Origin: Trichomonas vaginalis G3
Taxonomy: Eukaryota > Parabasalia > Trichomonadida > Trichomonadidae
DNA: 64,000 nt
Direction: 5' to 3'
Assembly: GCF_026262505.1 (NCBI RefSeq)
Contig: NC_067208.1
Location: forward strand, 15,757,962-15,821,961
Part shown: positions 7,350-15,767 of the stretch, one piece after another
Layout of the letters: each line of letters starts with the position of its first letter
How positions within the stretch are numbered: the first letter of the stretch is position 1
Made by a program: the position numbers and the translations under genes
Notes under the pieces: model-generated
The model's database searches: none
What the model was told of the DNA's origin: nothing
What the model saw: only the letters and a program-made list of their open reading frames with translations

Positions 7350-8054
7350 ATGTCCGAACAAGCACCGAAGCCGAACACAATGGAAGATGTCCTTTCAATG
7401 TTGCCAGACAAGCGCCCAGTTCAAATTCAAATTTTGAATTTGAAAGCTCATCTGACAAACACCGTTAAGACTCTCCAAAGTAGTCTTATGGAAGAGATGA
7501 AGGGACTTAAAGGTGAGTTCCTCATGAACCAAGCTTCCAATGAGAAAGTCCTGAACGATTTGACGGAAACCTTGCGCATTTACGCGAGAGAGAACCGAGA
7601 CCTTGCCAGACTCATCTACCGTTTCTTCGAAGAGATAGACGCCATCTGGAAGGTACTCGGAAAGGACAGAACCTCCAACACCGTACTTCGTGAACACAGA
7701 ATTGCCGAAGGAATTGTCGAGGAAGAAGAGAAACACGAAGAAGAGGAAGAGGAAGAAGAGGAAGAAGAGAAACACGAAGAAGAGGAAGTTTGGGCAACCC
7801 TTGTTGCCGATGACACTTACGAAATTTCCCAACCCTACCCATACCAAATCCGCAACAAGGAGACCGGCAAGGTTCTTACCCCAGTTCTCAACAACTTGGG
7901 ACACTTGAACCTTACCCTTCGGAATTACGGTTCAATCTCCATGGGCAAGCTTGTCGCAATTCAATGGGTTCCAAATCCAAACAAGAGGACGAAGGTCAGA
8001 CACATTGACGGTGACAAGCTCAACAACCGTAAGGAGAACCTCGAGTGGTTCTAA
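7350..8054 (+). CDS. coiled-coil plus HNH endonuclease-like fusion
   Basis: This is a protein of 234 residues. Residues 1-120 are helical, residues about 125-150 are nearly all Glu with a few Lys and His, and residues 150-234 form a NUMOD4-like plus HNH_3 domain (KLVAIQWVPNPNK, then RHIDGDKLNNRKENLEW). The HNH half belongs to the same broad family as 752-1336 but is only distantly similar. The acidic linker and helical front are unusual for a homing endonuclease and suggest the HNH fold may have become a structural or DNA-binding part. The leader is TTCATTTTTTCG. GC content is the highest of the Maverick genes. Confidence 0.65.
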   Translation: MSEQAPKPNTMEDVLSMLPDKRPVQIQILNLKAHLTNTVKTLQSSLMEEMKGLKGEFLMNQASNEKVLNDLTETLRIYARENRDLARLIYRFFEEIDAIWKVLGKDRTSNTVLREHRIAEGIVEEEEKHEEEEEEEEEEEKHEEEEVWATLVADDTYEISQPYPYQIRNKETGKVLTPVLNNLGHLNLTLRNYGSISMGKLVAIQWVPNPNKRTKVRHIDGDKLNNRKENLEWF

Positions 8055-8076
8055 GAGTAAAAAAATTTTATTTTAG

Positions 8077-8087
8077 GGGGAAACCCC
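8077..8087. terminator. small GC hairpin after the HNH gene
   Basis: GGGG-AAA-CCCC lies in A/T-rich DNA 23 bp after the stop at 8054. It could mark the transcript end of the plus-strand run and of the minus-strand gene ending at 8104. The termination role is inferred. Confidence 0.3.
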
Positions 8088-8103
8088 GAGTAAATTTAAG
8101 TTT

Positions 8104-8367
8104 TTAGTTGCGTAAGCGGCTTAAATTAAGGATAATTTGGACAAGTAGTTCCTGACCTCTGAATTGGACTCTTTCGTCATCCCAGTTGCGTAGGAGGTCG
8201 TCCCAGAGGAGTTGGTAGAATTGCCATTCCAAGGACGATTTGTCCTCCCAGGCATTGAGGATGTACTGCTCGTAGAGTCTCATGACCTCTGCCTTGCACC
8301 AGACACCCTCTCCCTTGGAACGTAAGGCTTCTTCGAAGTGCTCGAATGCGATTGGCTGCGGGACCAT
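8104..8367 (-). CDS. small hypothetical protein
   Basis: This 87-residue protein was not recognised. It is helical and rich in Trp, Leu and charged residues (WEDKSSLEWQFYQLLWDDLL). I chose the ATG at 8367. The leader on the minus strand is AAAAAGTGTCATTTCGG, matching the leaders of 4552 and 4787, so it belongs to the same set. It is divergent from the very small gene at 8398. Confidence 0.5.
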   Translation of the reverse strand: MVPQPIAFEHFEEALRSKGEGVWCKAEVMRLYEQYILNAWEDKSSLEWQFYQLLWDDLLRNWDDERVQFRGQELLVQIILNLSRLRN

Positions 8368-8397
8368 CCGAAATGACACTTTTTGTCCGTTTGGTCA

Positions 8398-8505
8398 ATG
8401 TTCGTGTCTCGTGCCATAGTCGACGAAAATACAGACAAACAGGTTATATATGAGTTTGAGACCAAGAATGGTGTAACTCGACCTGTCCGATTCAAATTCG
8501 AATAA
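8398..8505 (+). CDS. very small hypothetical protein
   Basis: This 35-residue reading frame (MFVSRAIVDENTDK and on) ends eight bases before the polymerase stop on the other strand. It fills the only gap between the 8367 start and the polymerase. Its composition matches the island. The alternation of VIYEFETKNG and RPVRFKFE looks like a beta hairpin. A frame this small could be chance. Confidence 0.35.
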   Translation: MFVSRAIVDENTDKQVIYEFETKNGVTRPVRFKFE

Positions 8506-8512
8506 AAATTTT

Positions 8513-10666
8513 TTATTTCATGCAATGTTTTATTTCTGTGCCGTCTTCAAGTATGCCCCAGTACTTACGCTTGGAGAGGACATGAACTTCGGTGAAAATT
8601 TTGTCCAATTTGAATTGACCCATCTTTTCACCGACCATTCCCATTTCAATGAGTTTGTTATAGCCTTCTTCGTTCGTCATGAGCGCATCGATGTTCTCAT
8701 AGTAAACCTTCACTTTGGATTTAACTTCGGAGAAGAATTTGTTGTAGTTGTCAAGGACTGCCTTTGCGAACTGAGGGTAAGACCAATGTTCGACAATAGG
8801 TTTTACTGTGGTTACTAAGCCACCTTGACCTTGAGTAAATTCGTATTTCAAAACAAAAGGGGAGAACCTTTCAACAAAGTTGTCGACCTTCTCATAGTGT
8901 TTACTCTTCATCTTTTGAGGTTTCTTAATGGAATATCCCCATGTCGAATTCATAAGCAATTTGAGTGTCATTGCAAGTTTGGGGTTTGAAGCTTTCCTAA
9001 TATCATACAGTTGTTGTATGACTTTTCCAACTGTATAGTTCCTTCCTGGGAACTCACCGTCTTCGTTTGGAATTCCAGTCGGGATATATTGGACGAACCT
9101 CATGTACGCAGCGTTAAGGTCGACATAGTATATCTTTTCATCTGAGTCGAACTTGTCGCAACCAATGGGTCCAGTTCGTGGAAATTCAAGTGAGTCTCTT
9201 ATCTTCTGAGAAACTTCGCCTGCTATCTCATAAACATCGTCGAAGCAACCTGTTTCATATAAAACCTTCTGACCTAACTCAGATGCTCTCCAATACAATT
9301 TGACGTCAATTGGATGTCTCAATGGAAGTTTGTTTATAGCATCTTGAAGTTCTTGCAACCTCATTGGAAGTTCTTCTGGTTCAGGTTGGTATCCGAACAA
9401 TCCAACTCCTTTTGGAACTGTGTACTTCTTTTGTGCTAGAACTTTGTCTGGAACAACTTTTGGTCTTGCTAACAATGAAAAGTTTGTTTCGTCTTTTGGT
9501 ACAAAAGTTTCTGTCAGCTTGTCATCTGGAATTGGTTCCAACAAACCTTTCTCGAAAAGAATGTTTACAGCTCTGACAATGTTGCACTTGCCTTTTCCGA
9601 ACAATGGGTTTGTAAGACTTTCGTTCAACATGAAGTGGTTGTGGACAATTACAATCTTCAACCATGGTAAGTCTTTGTCAACAACATAGTCGTCATGTGA
9701 AGAACCTTTAGCTGTAGGTATGTTGACTCGGATATTGACATTTGCCAACGGTGCAACTTTTGCCAATTGACCTCTGAGAATGTACCTTGTCTTCACACAT
9801 GACTCAAGATACTTCATCTTCTCATCTGTAACAAGACCAGAGTTCCTGAGACATGTAAGAATACAAGGTTCATTGACAATTGTTTCAATTGAATTGTAAA
9901 TTCCATACCTTGTCAAGTCAATGTCAGACTTATTTATGAACGGGAAGTATCCAGCATGTTGTCTGACTGCTTGAGGGTTAGGTTGGTACCATTCAAATTT
10001 TACACTTGCAATTCCTTCAATTGCATTCAAAATGTCTGAGTCGGAGTCAACCATTTGTTCTCTCTTTGTAGTCTTGAAAGCGTCAAGAAGCATTGCAGCT
10101 GTTGTGACATTGCCATGTGCATAGTATAAATGACCGTCCAAATCTGTTACGGTTAGTCTGAGATTGTATCCTTTCTTATTTCCGTCTTGTATGGCAGCAA
10201 GTACTCCCATGAAGCCTTCTTTGTTCTTTCCTTCGTCAAAGTTTACTGTAAAGGTTCGACCAGATGTAATTTGACTTCTAACTTCACGGTACTTTTCATA
10301 TGCATATCTTGTTCTTTCCATGGGAGCATGTTTGTCTTCACCTTTTCCTTTTTTCCTTCTCAAAGGATGCAATTGTTCGTCATGTTTCCAGTAGAATCTG
10401 GCAAAGCCGTCGTGTCCTTCAACTTGAGGTTCAGAAACATCGAAAGGCATGTCCATAAGACGTTCTTCTTCTAACCTCTCTAGTCTGTTTGGATAATTGG
10501 CGCGCGCTGTTTCCAAGTCCATTTCATAGCGAAGACCAGACAGTTTGTCATAGACTTTTATGGGTCTTCCCTTCCTATATTTAAAATTCTTCGAAACTTT
10601 CCAACCATATCTTTCTAACTCTGCTTTTATTCTAGCAGACTTTCTATCCATTCTATATGGGGGCAT
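8513..10666 (-). CDS. B-family DNA polymerase (protein-primed type) with altered motif C
   Basis: This is a protein of 717 residues. Motif A is YYVDLNAAYMRF, motif B is LKLLMNSTWGYSIKK, and the KxY-like motif is LSKRKYWGIL. Motif C reads VYYENIDALMT where the family normally has YxDTDS, so the first catalytic Asp is Asn. The 3'-5' exonuclease motifs are not evident, unlike in the 1149-residue polymerase of Maverick 2. Polymerases of this family copy Maverick and adenovirus-like genomes from a protein primer. The frame is intact over more than 2.1 kb, which argues for selection despite the odd motif. An A/T leader precedes the start at 10666. Confidence 0.8.
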   Translation of the reverse strand: MPPYRMDRKSARIKAELERYGWKVSKNFKYRKGRPIKVYDKLSGLRYEMDLETARANYPNRLERLEEERLMDMPFDVSEPQVEGHDGFARFYWKHDEQLHPLRRKKGKGEDKHAPMERTRYAYEKYREVRSQITSGRTFTVNFDEGKNKEGFMGVLAAIQDGNKKGYNLRLTVTDLDGHLYYAHGNVTTAAMLLDAFKTTKREQMVDSDSDILNAIEGIASVKFEWYQPNPQAVRQHAGYFPFINKSDIDLTRYGIYNSIETIVNEPCILTCLRNSGLVTDEKMKYLESCVKTRYILRGQLAKVAPLANVNIRVNIPTAKGSSHDDYVVDKDLPWLKIVIVHNHFMLNESLTNPLFGKGKCNIVRAVNILFEKGLLEPIPDDKLTETFVPKDETNFSLLARPKVVPDKVLAQKKYTVPKGVGLFGYQPEPEELPMRLQELQDAINKLPLRHPIDVKLYWRASELGQKVLYETGCFDDVYEIAGEVSQKIRDSLEFPRTGPIGCDKFDSDEKIYYVDLNAAYMRFVQYIPTGIPNEDGEFPGRNYTVGKVIQQLYDIRKASNPKLAMTLKLLMNSTWGYSIKKPQKMKSKHYEKVDNFVERFSPFVLKYEFTQGQGGLVTTVKPIVEHWSYPQFAKAVLDNYNKFFSEVKSKVKVYYENIDALMTNEEGYNKLIEMGMVGEKMGQFKLDKIFTEVHVLSKRKYWGILEDGTEIKHCMK

Positions 10667-10696
10667 TTTTATAAAAATAAAAAAATGTTTTTTTCT

Positions 10697-11263
10697 TTAC
10701 TTTACGTAACCACCGGCTGCCATAAGTCTTTGACGCCAACCCATACCAGCTAATGAAGGTTGACTAACCTTTGGTTTTGGTTTATCTTCAGTTTTTGGCT
10801 TCCCTTCTTCTATCGGTTTTTCGTCACTTTTCGGTTCCTCTGACTTTACCTCACTTGCAGGTATGGTTGTGTCGTCAACATCTTCATAAATATCATATGC
10901 CATTTGTTTTTGTTTTCCTTTCAACTTTTTGTGTTTGTTGTAAAGTTTAGAATATTTCGACTCTAAGTCAATGAGATGTTCTATAATGAACTGTTGGTCA
11001 GTGAAGTAAACTTTTCCATCTGTTGTCTCGAAAGCTCCTTCAGACTTCAATATTTTATTTGTGAGAGTCTGTTTCTTTTTTGAGATACTAGCCGTTCCAT
11101 TTCTATGAAAAGTGACTTTGTAGTTAGGGTTTGTATTTCCAGACCTGGCACTTTCTATTATTGAATTTTTCTCTTCATCTGTAAGTTCTTTGACAGGTTT
11201 TGACAATGGTTCTGAACTTTTTGTTTGTGGTGTCAAATCTACCGTTTCAACTTCTTCGGTCAT
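10697..11263 (-). CDS. hypothetical charged protein
   Basis: This 188-residue protein was not recognised. The N-terminus is acidic and Thr/Ser-rich. Residues 50-75 (NPNYKVTFHRNGTASISKKK) look like a small beta unit, and residues 90-120 are helical (FIIEHLIDLESKYSKLYNKHKKLKGK). It then has a Pro/Lys/Glu linker and ends in GMGWRQRLMAAGGYVK, which resembles processed termini of small adenovirus-like virion proteins. Its leader (TTTACTGAGATGAA before ATG) is the same as that of the next gene upstream at 11438. A virion role is a guess. Confidence 0.5.
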   Translation of the reverse strand: MTEEVETVDLTPQTKSSEPLSKPVKELTDEEKNSIIESARSGNTNPNYKVTFHRNGTASISKKKQTLTNKILKSEGAFETTDGKVYFTDQQFIIEHLIDLESKYSKLYNKHKKLKGKQKQMAYDIYEDVDDTTIPASEVKSEEPKSDEKPIEEGKPKTEDKPKPKVSQPSLAGMGWRQRLMAAGGYVK

Positions 11264-11280
11264 TTCATCTCAGTAAAAAA
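11264..11280 (-). promoter_or_regulatory. duplicated leader, copy 1
   Basis: TTTTTTACTGAGATGAA stands immediately before the ATG of the minus-strand gene starting at 11263. The same bases precede the ATG at 11438 (copy at 11439-11455). Identical leaders suggest common control of the two genes. Confidence 0.45.
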
Positions 11281-11282
11281 TT

Positions 11283-11438
11283 TTAGTTTGGTTTGTTTTC
11301 AACTGGTTGTTTAGGTTTTTTAAGTCGGTCTAAAACTTCTTGAGGTATAGGAAGAACTTGACAAACACGTGGTTGTGTAACTGCTGGAAGCCGACAAATC
11401 CATCTTGAGCCCATTTGTCTCAATGCTGTATTGTTCAT
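11283..11438 (-). CDS. very small basic protein
   Basis: This 51-residue frame starts MNNTALRQMGSRWICRLPAV and ends with Lys/Pro-rich residues. It is supported by a leader identical to that of the 11263 gene and by its exact fit between two genes. The net charge is positive. A small basic core or cement protein would fit a virus-like element, but I see no family match. Confidence 0.45.
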   Translation of the reverse strand: MNNTALRQMGSRWICRLPAVTQPRVCQVLPIPQEVLDRLKKPKQPVENKPN

Positions 11439-11457
11439 TTCATCTCAGTAAAAAAAT

Positions 11458-11859
11458 TTACATTCCCCACGTTTGAGGCGGTTGCGGTTGGTTGTTGTTT
11501 ACCCACTGTTGTGCATGGTTATATCCTCTGTTAAAGAATCTTTCACCTTGGTCCATGTAGTGCCCTGCTTGGTTATAGTAGTCATTTGCTTTGTTATAGT
11601 AGTTTCCTGCTTGTCTTCCTACATTGTCCATCCATCCTTGAACTTTTCCTCTTGTTTCAGGATTTGGAATAAGATTTGCTGCATCTCGTGCTACATCCCA
11701 ACCTTTCTGTACAGTTTGTATAATAGGTTGTGCTTTCTCTTTAAGTATACCTAATGTACTCAAAATCTTCCTTCCAATTCCAAATGCACCTCTGGCTATT
11801 GTTCCCACTGCGGGCAAAAATCTGGATGCAACTCCTGCTAATGCGCCAAATAAACCCAT
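11458..11859 (-). CDS. small virion-type protein with amphipathic N-terminus
   Basis: This is a protein of 133 residues. Residues 1-40 are Gly/Ala/Leu-rich and amphipathic (MGLFGALAGVASRFLPAVG). Residues 60-133 are rich in Asn, Gln, Tyr and Gly with a repeated (N/D)YYN(K/Q)A pattern. The layout resembles membrane-active small capsid proteins of adenovirus-like and Maverick elements (pVI-like). That is a resemblance of composition, not a proven homology. It is divergent from the integrase with 17 bp between starts. Confidence 0.5.
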   Translation of the reverse strand: MGLFGALAGVASRFLPAVGTIARGAFGIGRKILSTLGILKEKAQPIIQTVQKGWDVARDAANLIPNPETRGKVQGWMDNVGRQAGNYYNKANDYYNQAGHYMDQGERFFNRGYNHAQQWVNNNQPQPPQTWGM

Positions 11860-11876
11860 TTCTTATAGGGTAAAAA

Positions 11877-12834
11877 ATGACGAATCCAAACAAGGACCCC
11901 TATGTTTCTAAGGCAACAAAGAAAGCACTCATGATAAAAATCTTTAGTTCAACACCAAATGCTTGGTTTATGGATATCTTGGAAAACATTCCGAGGTATA
12001 GAGAAGATGGACCACCATACTGGCTAATATTTGTCGGTCAAAACACAAGATACTGTGAAGCCATACCATTACAGTCCAAAAATATTTTAGATGTGAAAAC
12101 TGCTTTGACAATATTTGTTGACAAATACCATCCAACAAAACTGACATCTGACTGTGAACGTTCTTTCAAATCAGACGATATTAAAAACTATCTGCGTTCA
12201 AAAAATGTAAACCAATATTTCATTGTCGACCAAAACCATTCTGCTCTTGGTGTCATTGACAGTTGTATAAAAATCTTAAGAGACTTAAATCAACCACAAG
12301 GTGGTGAGGTAGATGAAATGTCATATGACGACAAATATAGACACTTCTCCATGGCAAAGATGAGACAAGTTTTAAATATTTACAATAGCCGTAAACAAAA
12401 AGGTTTGGGAAACCACTCCCCGAAGAAATGAAAAACAACCCCGACTTAGAGAAAGACTATATATTTAATAGTTTAGTCAAAAGAGACAAACAAGAAAGAA
12501 TGCCAGGCTTCAAACTTAAGAAAGGTGACAAAGTAAAAATAGAAATACCTAAACGCGACCATATGAAAATACTATTGACTATGACAACAATGGGAACTCG
12601 ACAGGTACTCGCATTCGTGTTCGTAAAAATAGAAGAAAGTATACAAGAGAATATTATGAAGTTTTAGGCAAACATGGCAAAATGTACACACTGCAAGCAG
12701 AAGATAAAACTACTATTGTCAGACCTCGTTTCAAACTTGTCAAAGTTCAAGGTGGTATACTTTCAAAGACAGTTCCTAACAAATATAAGACAACTCCTGA
12801 CGAATATGCTAAAGAAGTTGAAAATGACGACTAA
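11877..12834 (+). pseudogene. rve-type integrase, frameshifted
   Basis: The catalytic core is in the first frame (11877-12431). It has WFMDILENI (first Asp), LTSDCERSF (second Asp), then exactly 35 residues to GVIDSCIKILRD, where Asp stands in place of the usual Glu. The frame changes near 12425, with a second stretch 12428-12550, and again near 12555, with the last stretch running to the stop at 12834. The last two parts resemble the SH3-like C-terminal region of the intact integrase at 42773-44272. About 250 N-terminal residues of that protein have no counterpart here. The stop overlaps the fibre stop on the other strand. Confidence 0.8.
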
Positions 12835-14117
12835 GCATTTCTATACCATGCGTAAACTGTCATGTAAGGTGGCATGTAGTCTTTACTCTGTCCCGTTGTT
12901 TGCGTATACCCTGAAACGCGATGTGTATGGCTTCCTCCTACCTCAGTGTTACTCCAGTAACAATTTATAGCAAACTTAACGTCCTCTTTAACATCATATC
13001 CTTTACCTTTTGTCATTCCTGACCAATCCCAAAATCTATGACTATGCAAACCTGCTTCAGATGTACTTAAATTTATGTAGTGACTGTGCGCAGGTAAATT
13101 TGCACCTGAAATCGTTTTACTTCCACCTGTTTCCTTTGAAGAGTTTGCACAATACAAAAACCTGTCGACTATTTGAGTCCAAGTTCCAAAACCAAGTACT
13201 ACTTCTGGTCTGGTAGAGTTCATTGACGTATAAATAGAGCCTATAGGATATAGTGTTTGAAGTATTTCTGTCTTTAACGTTTGAAGCTCTGTTTTGTCAG
13301 CTTTTTTATCTAACTCATCGTTAACATATGTTTTGTCAGCTTTTTTATCTAACTCATCGTTAACATATGTTTTGTCAGCTTTTTTATCATATAAATCTTG
13401 AGCAGTGAATTTAACTTTGTTTTCATCCTCCATGACATAGACATTTCTACATTTAATGTCTTTCATCGTTGTTATGTCATCCTCCGATGTTAAACCTTGT
13501 GGAAAGTTAGGAGGTTTCCAATTTAATACATCCCCACCAGTTCCATCAGGTTCTTCAACCGTTCCTGCAATATTTTCTATACCAACAGTTGCGAAGAAAT
13601 CGTGTGTATGTCCAACGTCACTTTTCCTGTTTAAGGTTTCTTGTAAGTTTGTAATATTTGCAATGGTATGTGTATGAGTCTTTTTAGAATATTCTTTGTC
13701 AGCTCTTGTCACTTCACTTGACATTTTATTGTCAACATATGTTTTATCTGCTAGTTCAGGATGAGTATGTTCTTTCGTTGCATATGTTGCATCTGCTCTG
13801 TCATGTTCTTCTTGAACTTTTTCAATGACATACTCTTTGTCAGCTTTGTTGTCAATATCTGCCTTCAAAAGAAGTTCATCTATAGGTTTCTCGTTTAAAG
13901 TTCTTTTTGTTGGATTTATACAAACAGTATGGTTCTTACTGTCTTGAAACAGAAACTCGTCTGTCATTGGGTTTATCGTCAGTTTTAAGTTTCCTTCTTT
14001 CAATGACTCAGATATCTTAGAATAGTTTGAAAAGTTTGTTGTGTTCTTATTTAGAGCTTGCATAATGAGTTGTCGGTTGTGTTGTATTTCTCTCATAGAC
14101 GCTGTTTCTTTCGACAT
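12831..14117 (-). CDS. phage-like fibre protein with tail-collar/receptor-type tip
   Basis: This is a protein of 428 residues. The N-terminal 60 residues are a helical anchor. The middle contains repeated ADKTYVNDELDKK units (three near residues 245-285), typical of trimeric fibre shafts. The C-terminal 140 residues begin LYPIGSIYTSMNSTRPE and include GFGTWTQIVDRFLY, LPAHSH and a final PPYMTVYAWYR, which is the collar/baseplate domain pattern of phage short tail fibres. The tip is close to the one at 37393-37827 of Maverick 2, while other genes of the two elements are far apart. The likely role is host attachment by a virion. Confidence 0.75.
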   Translation of the reverse strand: MSKETASMREIQHNRQLIMQALNKNTTNFSNYSKISESLKEGNLKLTINPMTDEFLFQDSKNHTVCINPTKRTLNEKPIDELLLKADIDNKADKEYVIEKVQEEHDRADATYATKEHTHPELADKTYVDNKMSSEVTRADKEYSKKTHTHTIANITNLQETLNRKSDVGHTHDFFATVGIENIAGTVEEPDGTGGDVLNWKPPNFPQGLTSEDDITTMKDIKCRNVYVMEDENKVKFTAQDLYDKKADKTYVNDELDKKADKTYVNDELDKKADKTELQTLKTEILQTLYPIGSIYTSMNSTRPEVVLGFGTWTQIVDRFLYCANSSKETGGSKTISGANLPAHSHYINLSTSEAGLHSHRFWDWSGMTKGKGYDVKEDVKFAINCYWSNTEVGGSHTHRVSGYTQTTGQSKDYMPPYMTVYAWYRNA

Positions 14118-14135
14118 TTTTATTCTAGATAAAAT

Positions 14136-14984
14136 ATGCTTCCAATAGAAAAAGAAAATTCAAGAGTTGCTACAACTAAACCATTAGATGAACTTTTTAC
14201 GAATGTCGGTCAAAAGTTTGAGACAGAGACCGTAAAGCATGAAGGCTATCGTTTTGACTACCCACTTAGATGGCTAAGAGACCCATCTGTCACAAAAGCT
14301 ATTGGCTTTCGTAGAATGAAGTTTGTGTCTGTAGAAGATAAAAGTTTTCCATTTATTGTAAGGTTTCATATAGATTATATATCTGAAGGGAAACGAAAAA
14401 TGTGGGAAGAAATTGAGCTAATACAAGTTGACCTTTCATCTTCTCTACAGACTGCGTTAAAAAATATAGAAGATAAAATAAATTCATGTTATGCAAAATA
14501 TGCTGATGAATATGCAAATACCGAGAGCACACTTTATGTGAGAATTGTATATGACAAACAAAATTCACAAGTGTCATTTCAAATCTACGAAGACAATCCA
14601 AAGAAAGACGAACAAATATATACAGAATTCACTGCAATGTCATGGTATTATTTGCAAAGAATGTTAAATCAGAAAGTCGAACTTCCTTTAGCAAATATTT
14701 ACAGTCGATATGCAAGAGATGAACCATATTTATTTAAAGATGTTTTCGACCCAGCTGCTATTATTGTTCATGCTTCATTTTCTGGCGCCCAAAACTCTTT
14801 CTTATGCTTGGCAAATGACTTTTACGAAAAACCTACAAAGTTATACGAACCACCAAGTGGAAGTATTTCAGACTTTCAAGTATGGTTTACTACAGATGGA
14901 AGAAAAAGAATAATTCCATTATACCATGCGTTTTACTTAGAACTTAGTTTCATATACAACTACTATCGAACGATAAAAATATAA
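14136..14984 (+). CDS. candidate minor capsid-type protein
   Basis: This is a protein of 282 residues. The C-terminal third has a beta-rich pattern: AAIIVHASFSGAQNSF, DFYEKPTKLYEPP, then FQVWFTTDGRKRI and YLELSF. A weak parallel exists in the 34942-35421 protein of Maverick 2 (EFLEFWFKYPDGKKI). It lies in the structural block beside the fibre, divergent from it with 18 bp between starts. A penton-like single jelly roll is possible but unproven. The length rules out a double-jelly-roll major capsid protein. Confidence 0.5.
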   Translation: MLPIEKENSRVATTKPLDELFTNVGQKFETETVKHEGYRFDYPLRWLRDPSVTKAIGFRRMKFVSVEDKSFPFIVRFHIDYISEGKRKMWEEIELIQVDLSSSLQTALKNIEDKINSCYAKYADEYANTESTLYVRIVYDKQNSQVSFQIYEDNPKKDEQIYTEFTAMSWYYLQRMLNQKVELPLANIYSRYARDEPYLFKDVFDPAAIIVHASFSGAQNSFLCLANDFYEKPTKLYEPPSGSISDFQVWFTTDGRKRIIPLYHAFYLELSFIYNYYRTIKI

Positions 14985-14988
14985 TTTT

Positions 14989-15231
14989 TTAATACGGTTG
15001 AGGTGTTGGATTTGGTTGCCAACTAGACTGTGGTGCAGGTTCAGGCTGTTGTATAACAGGAGCTTGTTCTTCTGGTTCAGGGTCTTTAGGTATAATACCA
15101 ACAAACTGACCTACTCTTTTACCAATATTTTTGACTCCGTTCCAAATTCCTTTTCCGACAGATTTTATTCCATTCCATATACCTCTTCCAACATTTCGAA
15201 AGAAGTTTCCTATTCTTCCAAAGAAACCCAT
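14989..15231 (-). CDS. small amphipathic virion-type protein
   Basis: This is a protein of 80 residues. Residues 1-48 are Gly/Ile/Lys/Arg/Trp repeats (FFRNVGRGIWNGIKSVGKGI) forming a basic amphipathic region, followed by a Pro/Gln/Glu-rich tail. The pattern matches small membrane-active or core proteins of adenovirus-like elements (pVI or mu-like) in style. It converges on the 14136 gene with almost no gap. Similar proteins sit at 11458 and, in Maverick 2, at 30240 and 30572. Confidence 0.55.
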   Translation of the reverse strand: MGFFGRIGNFFRNVGRGIWNGIKSVGKGIWNGVKNIGKRVGQFVGIIPKDPEPEEQAPVIQQPEPAPQSSWQPNPTPQPY

Positions 15232-15249
15232 TTTACTATATGTAAAAAT

Positions 15250-15612
15250 CTAATGTCCGCCTAGTCTCTTACGTTTCCTGTTGAGTTCCATAGCATTCTT
15301 TAACTGGAGCTCATACATTCTGTTTCTCCTCTGGTAGAAAACATATTCTGGGTCAACTCCTGTGTTCGCGTCATCTGCATAAAGTTGTTTATATCCCACT
15401 TCAGGGTTTGTATAAAACTCTTTCCATCTCATATTTGCATACCATGGTGGCAAACCTAACGCAGCGTCATTTGACATGGCAGTTTGCATTTGTACATCTG
15501 TTGGCACTTGACCATAGTTTGCCATTGCAGTTTGTATTCTAACTTCATTTGGAATATTCTCTGGGTTTGGTTGTCCAGGTTGCTGTGCATTCGCTAAGTT
15601 CTGTGCGTCCAT
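15250..15612 (-). CDS. hypothetical structural-block protein
   Basis: This 120-residue protein was not recognised. Residues 1-45 are Gln/Asn/Pro-rich with an imperfect internal repeat (RIQTAMANYGQVP and QMQTAMSNDAALG). The C-terminal half is helical and ends in basic RKRKRLGGH. The ATTTAATATTAGATAAAAAT leader resembles those of the flanking genes (TAGATAAAA type). It is probably part of the virion block. Confidence 0.5.
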   Translation of the reverse strand: MDAQNLANAQQPGQPNPENIPNEVRIQTAMANYGQVPTDVQMQTAMSNDAALGLPPWYANMRWKEFYTNPEVGYKQLYADDANTGVDPEYVFYQRRNRMYELQLKNAMELNRKRKRLGGH

Positions 15613-15635
15613 TTAATATTAGATAAAAATATCTC

Positions 15636-15767
15636 TTACGAGTACATATACTGAACATTTGCAGGCATTGGTTCATCTTCATATTCTCTATATCTTTCTG
15701 CCACGTCAAATAAGTAAATGACACAATGGAAAAAACCTAAAACAAGTAGTCCTATTTCAAACCACAT
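15636..15767 (-). CDS. tiny single-span membrane protein
   Basis: This 43-residue frame starts MWFEIGLLVLGFFHCVIYLF, one clear transmembrane segment, followed by a short acidic tail. The start overlaps the end of the broken methylase by 16 bases. Small membrane proteins are common in viruses with internal membranes or fusion-type entry, but no homology is claimed. Confidence 0.45.
   Translation of the reverse strand: MWFEIGLLVLGFFHCVIYLFDVAERYREYEDEPMPANVQYMYS

Noticed and set aside
14136-14984. Major capsid protein of Maverick 1
   Set aside because: 282 residues is too short for a double jelly roll. A minor capsid role is kept as a low-confidence option.
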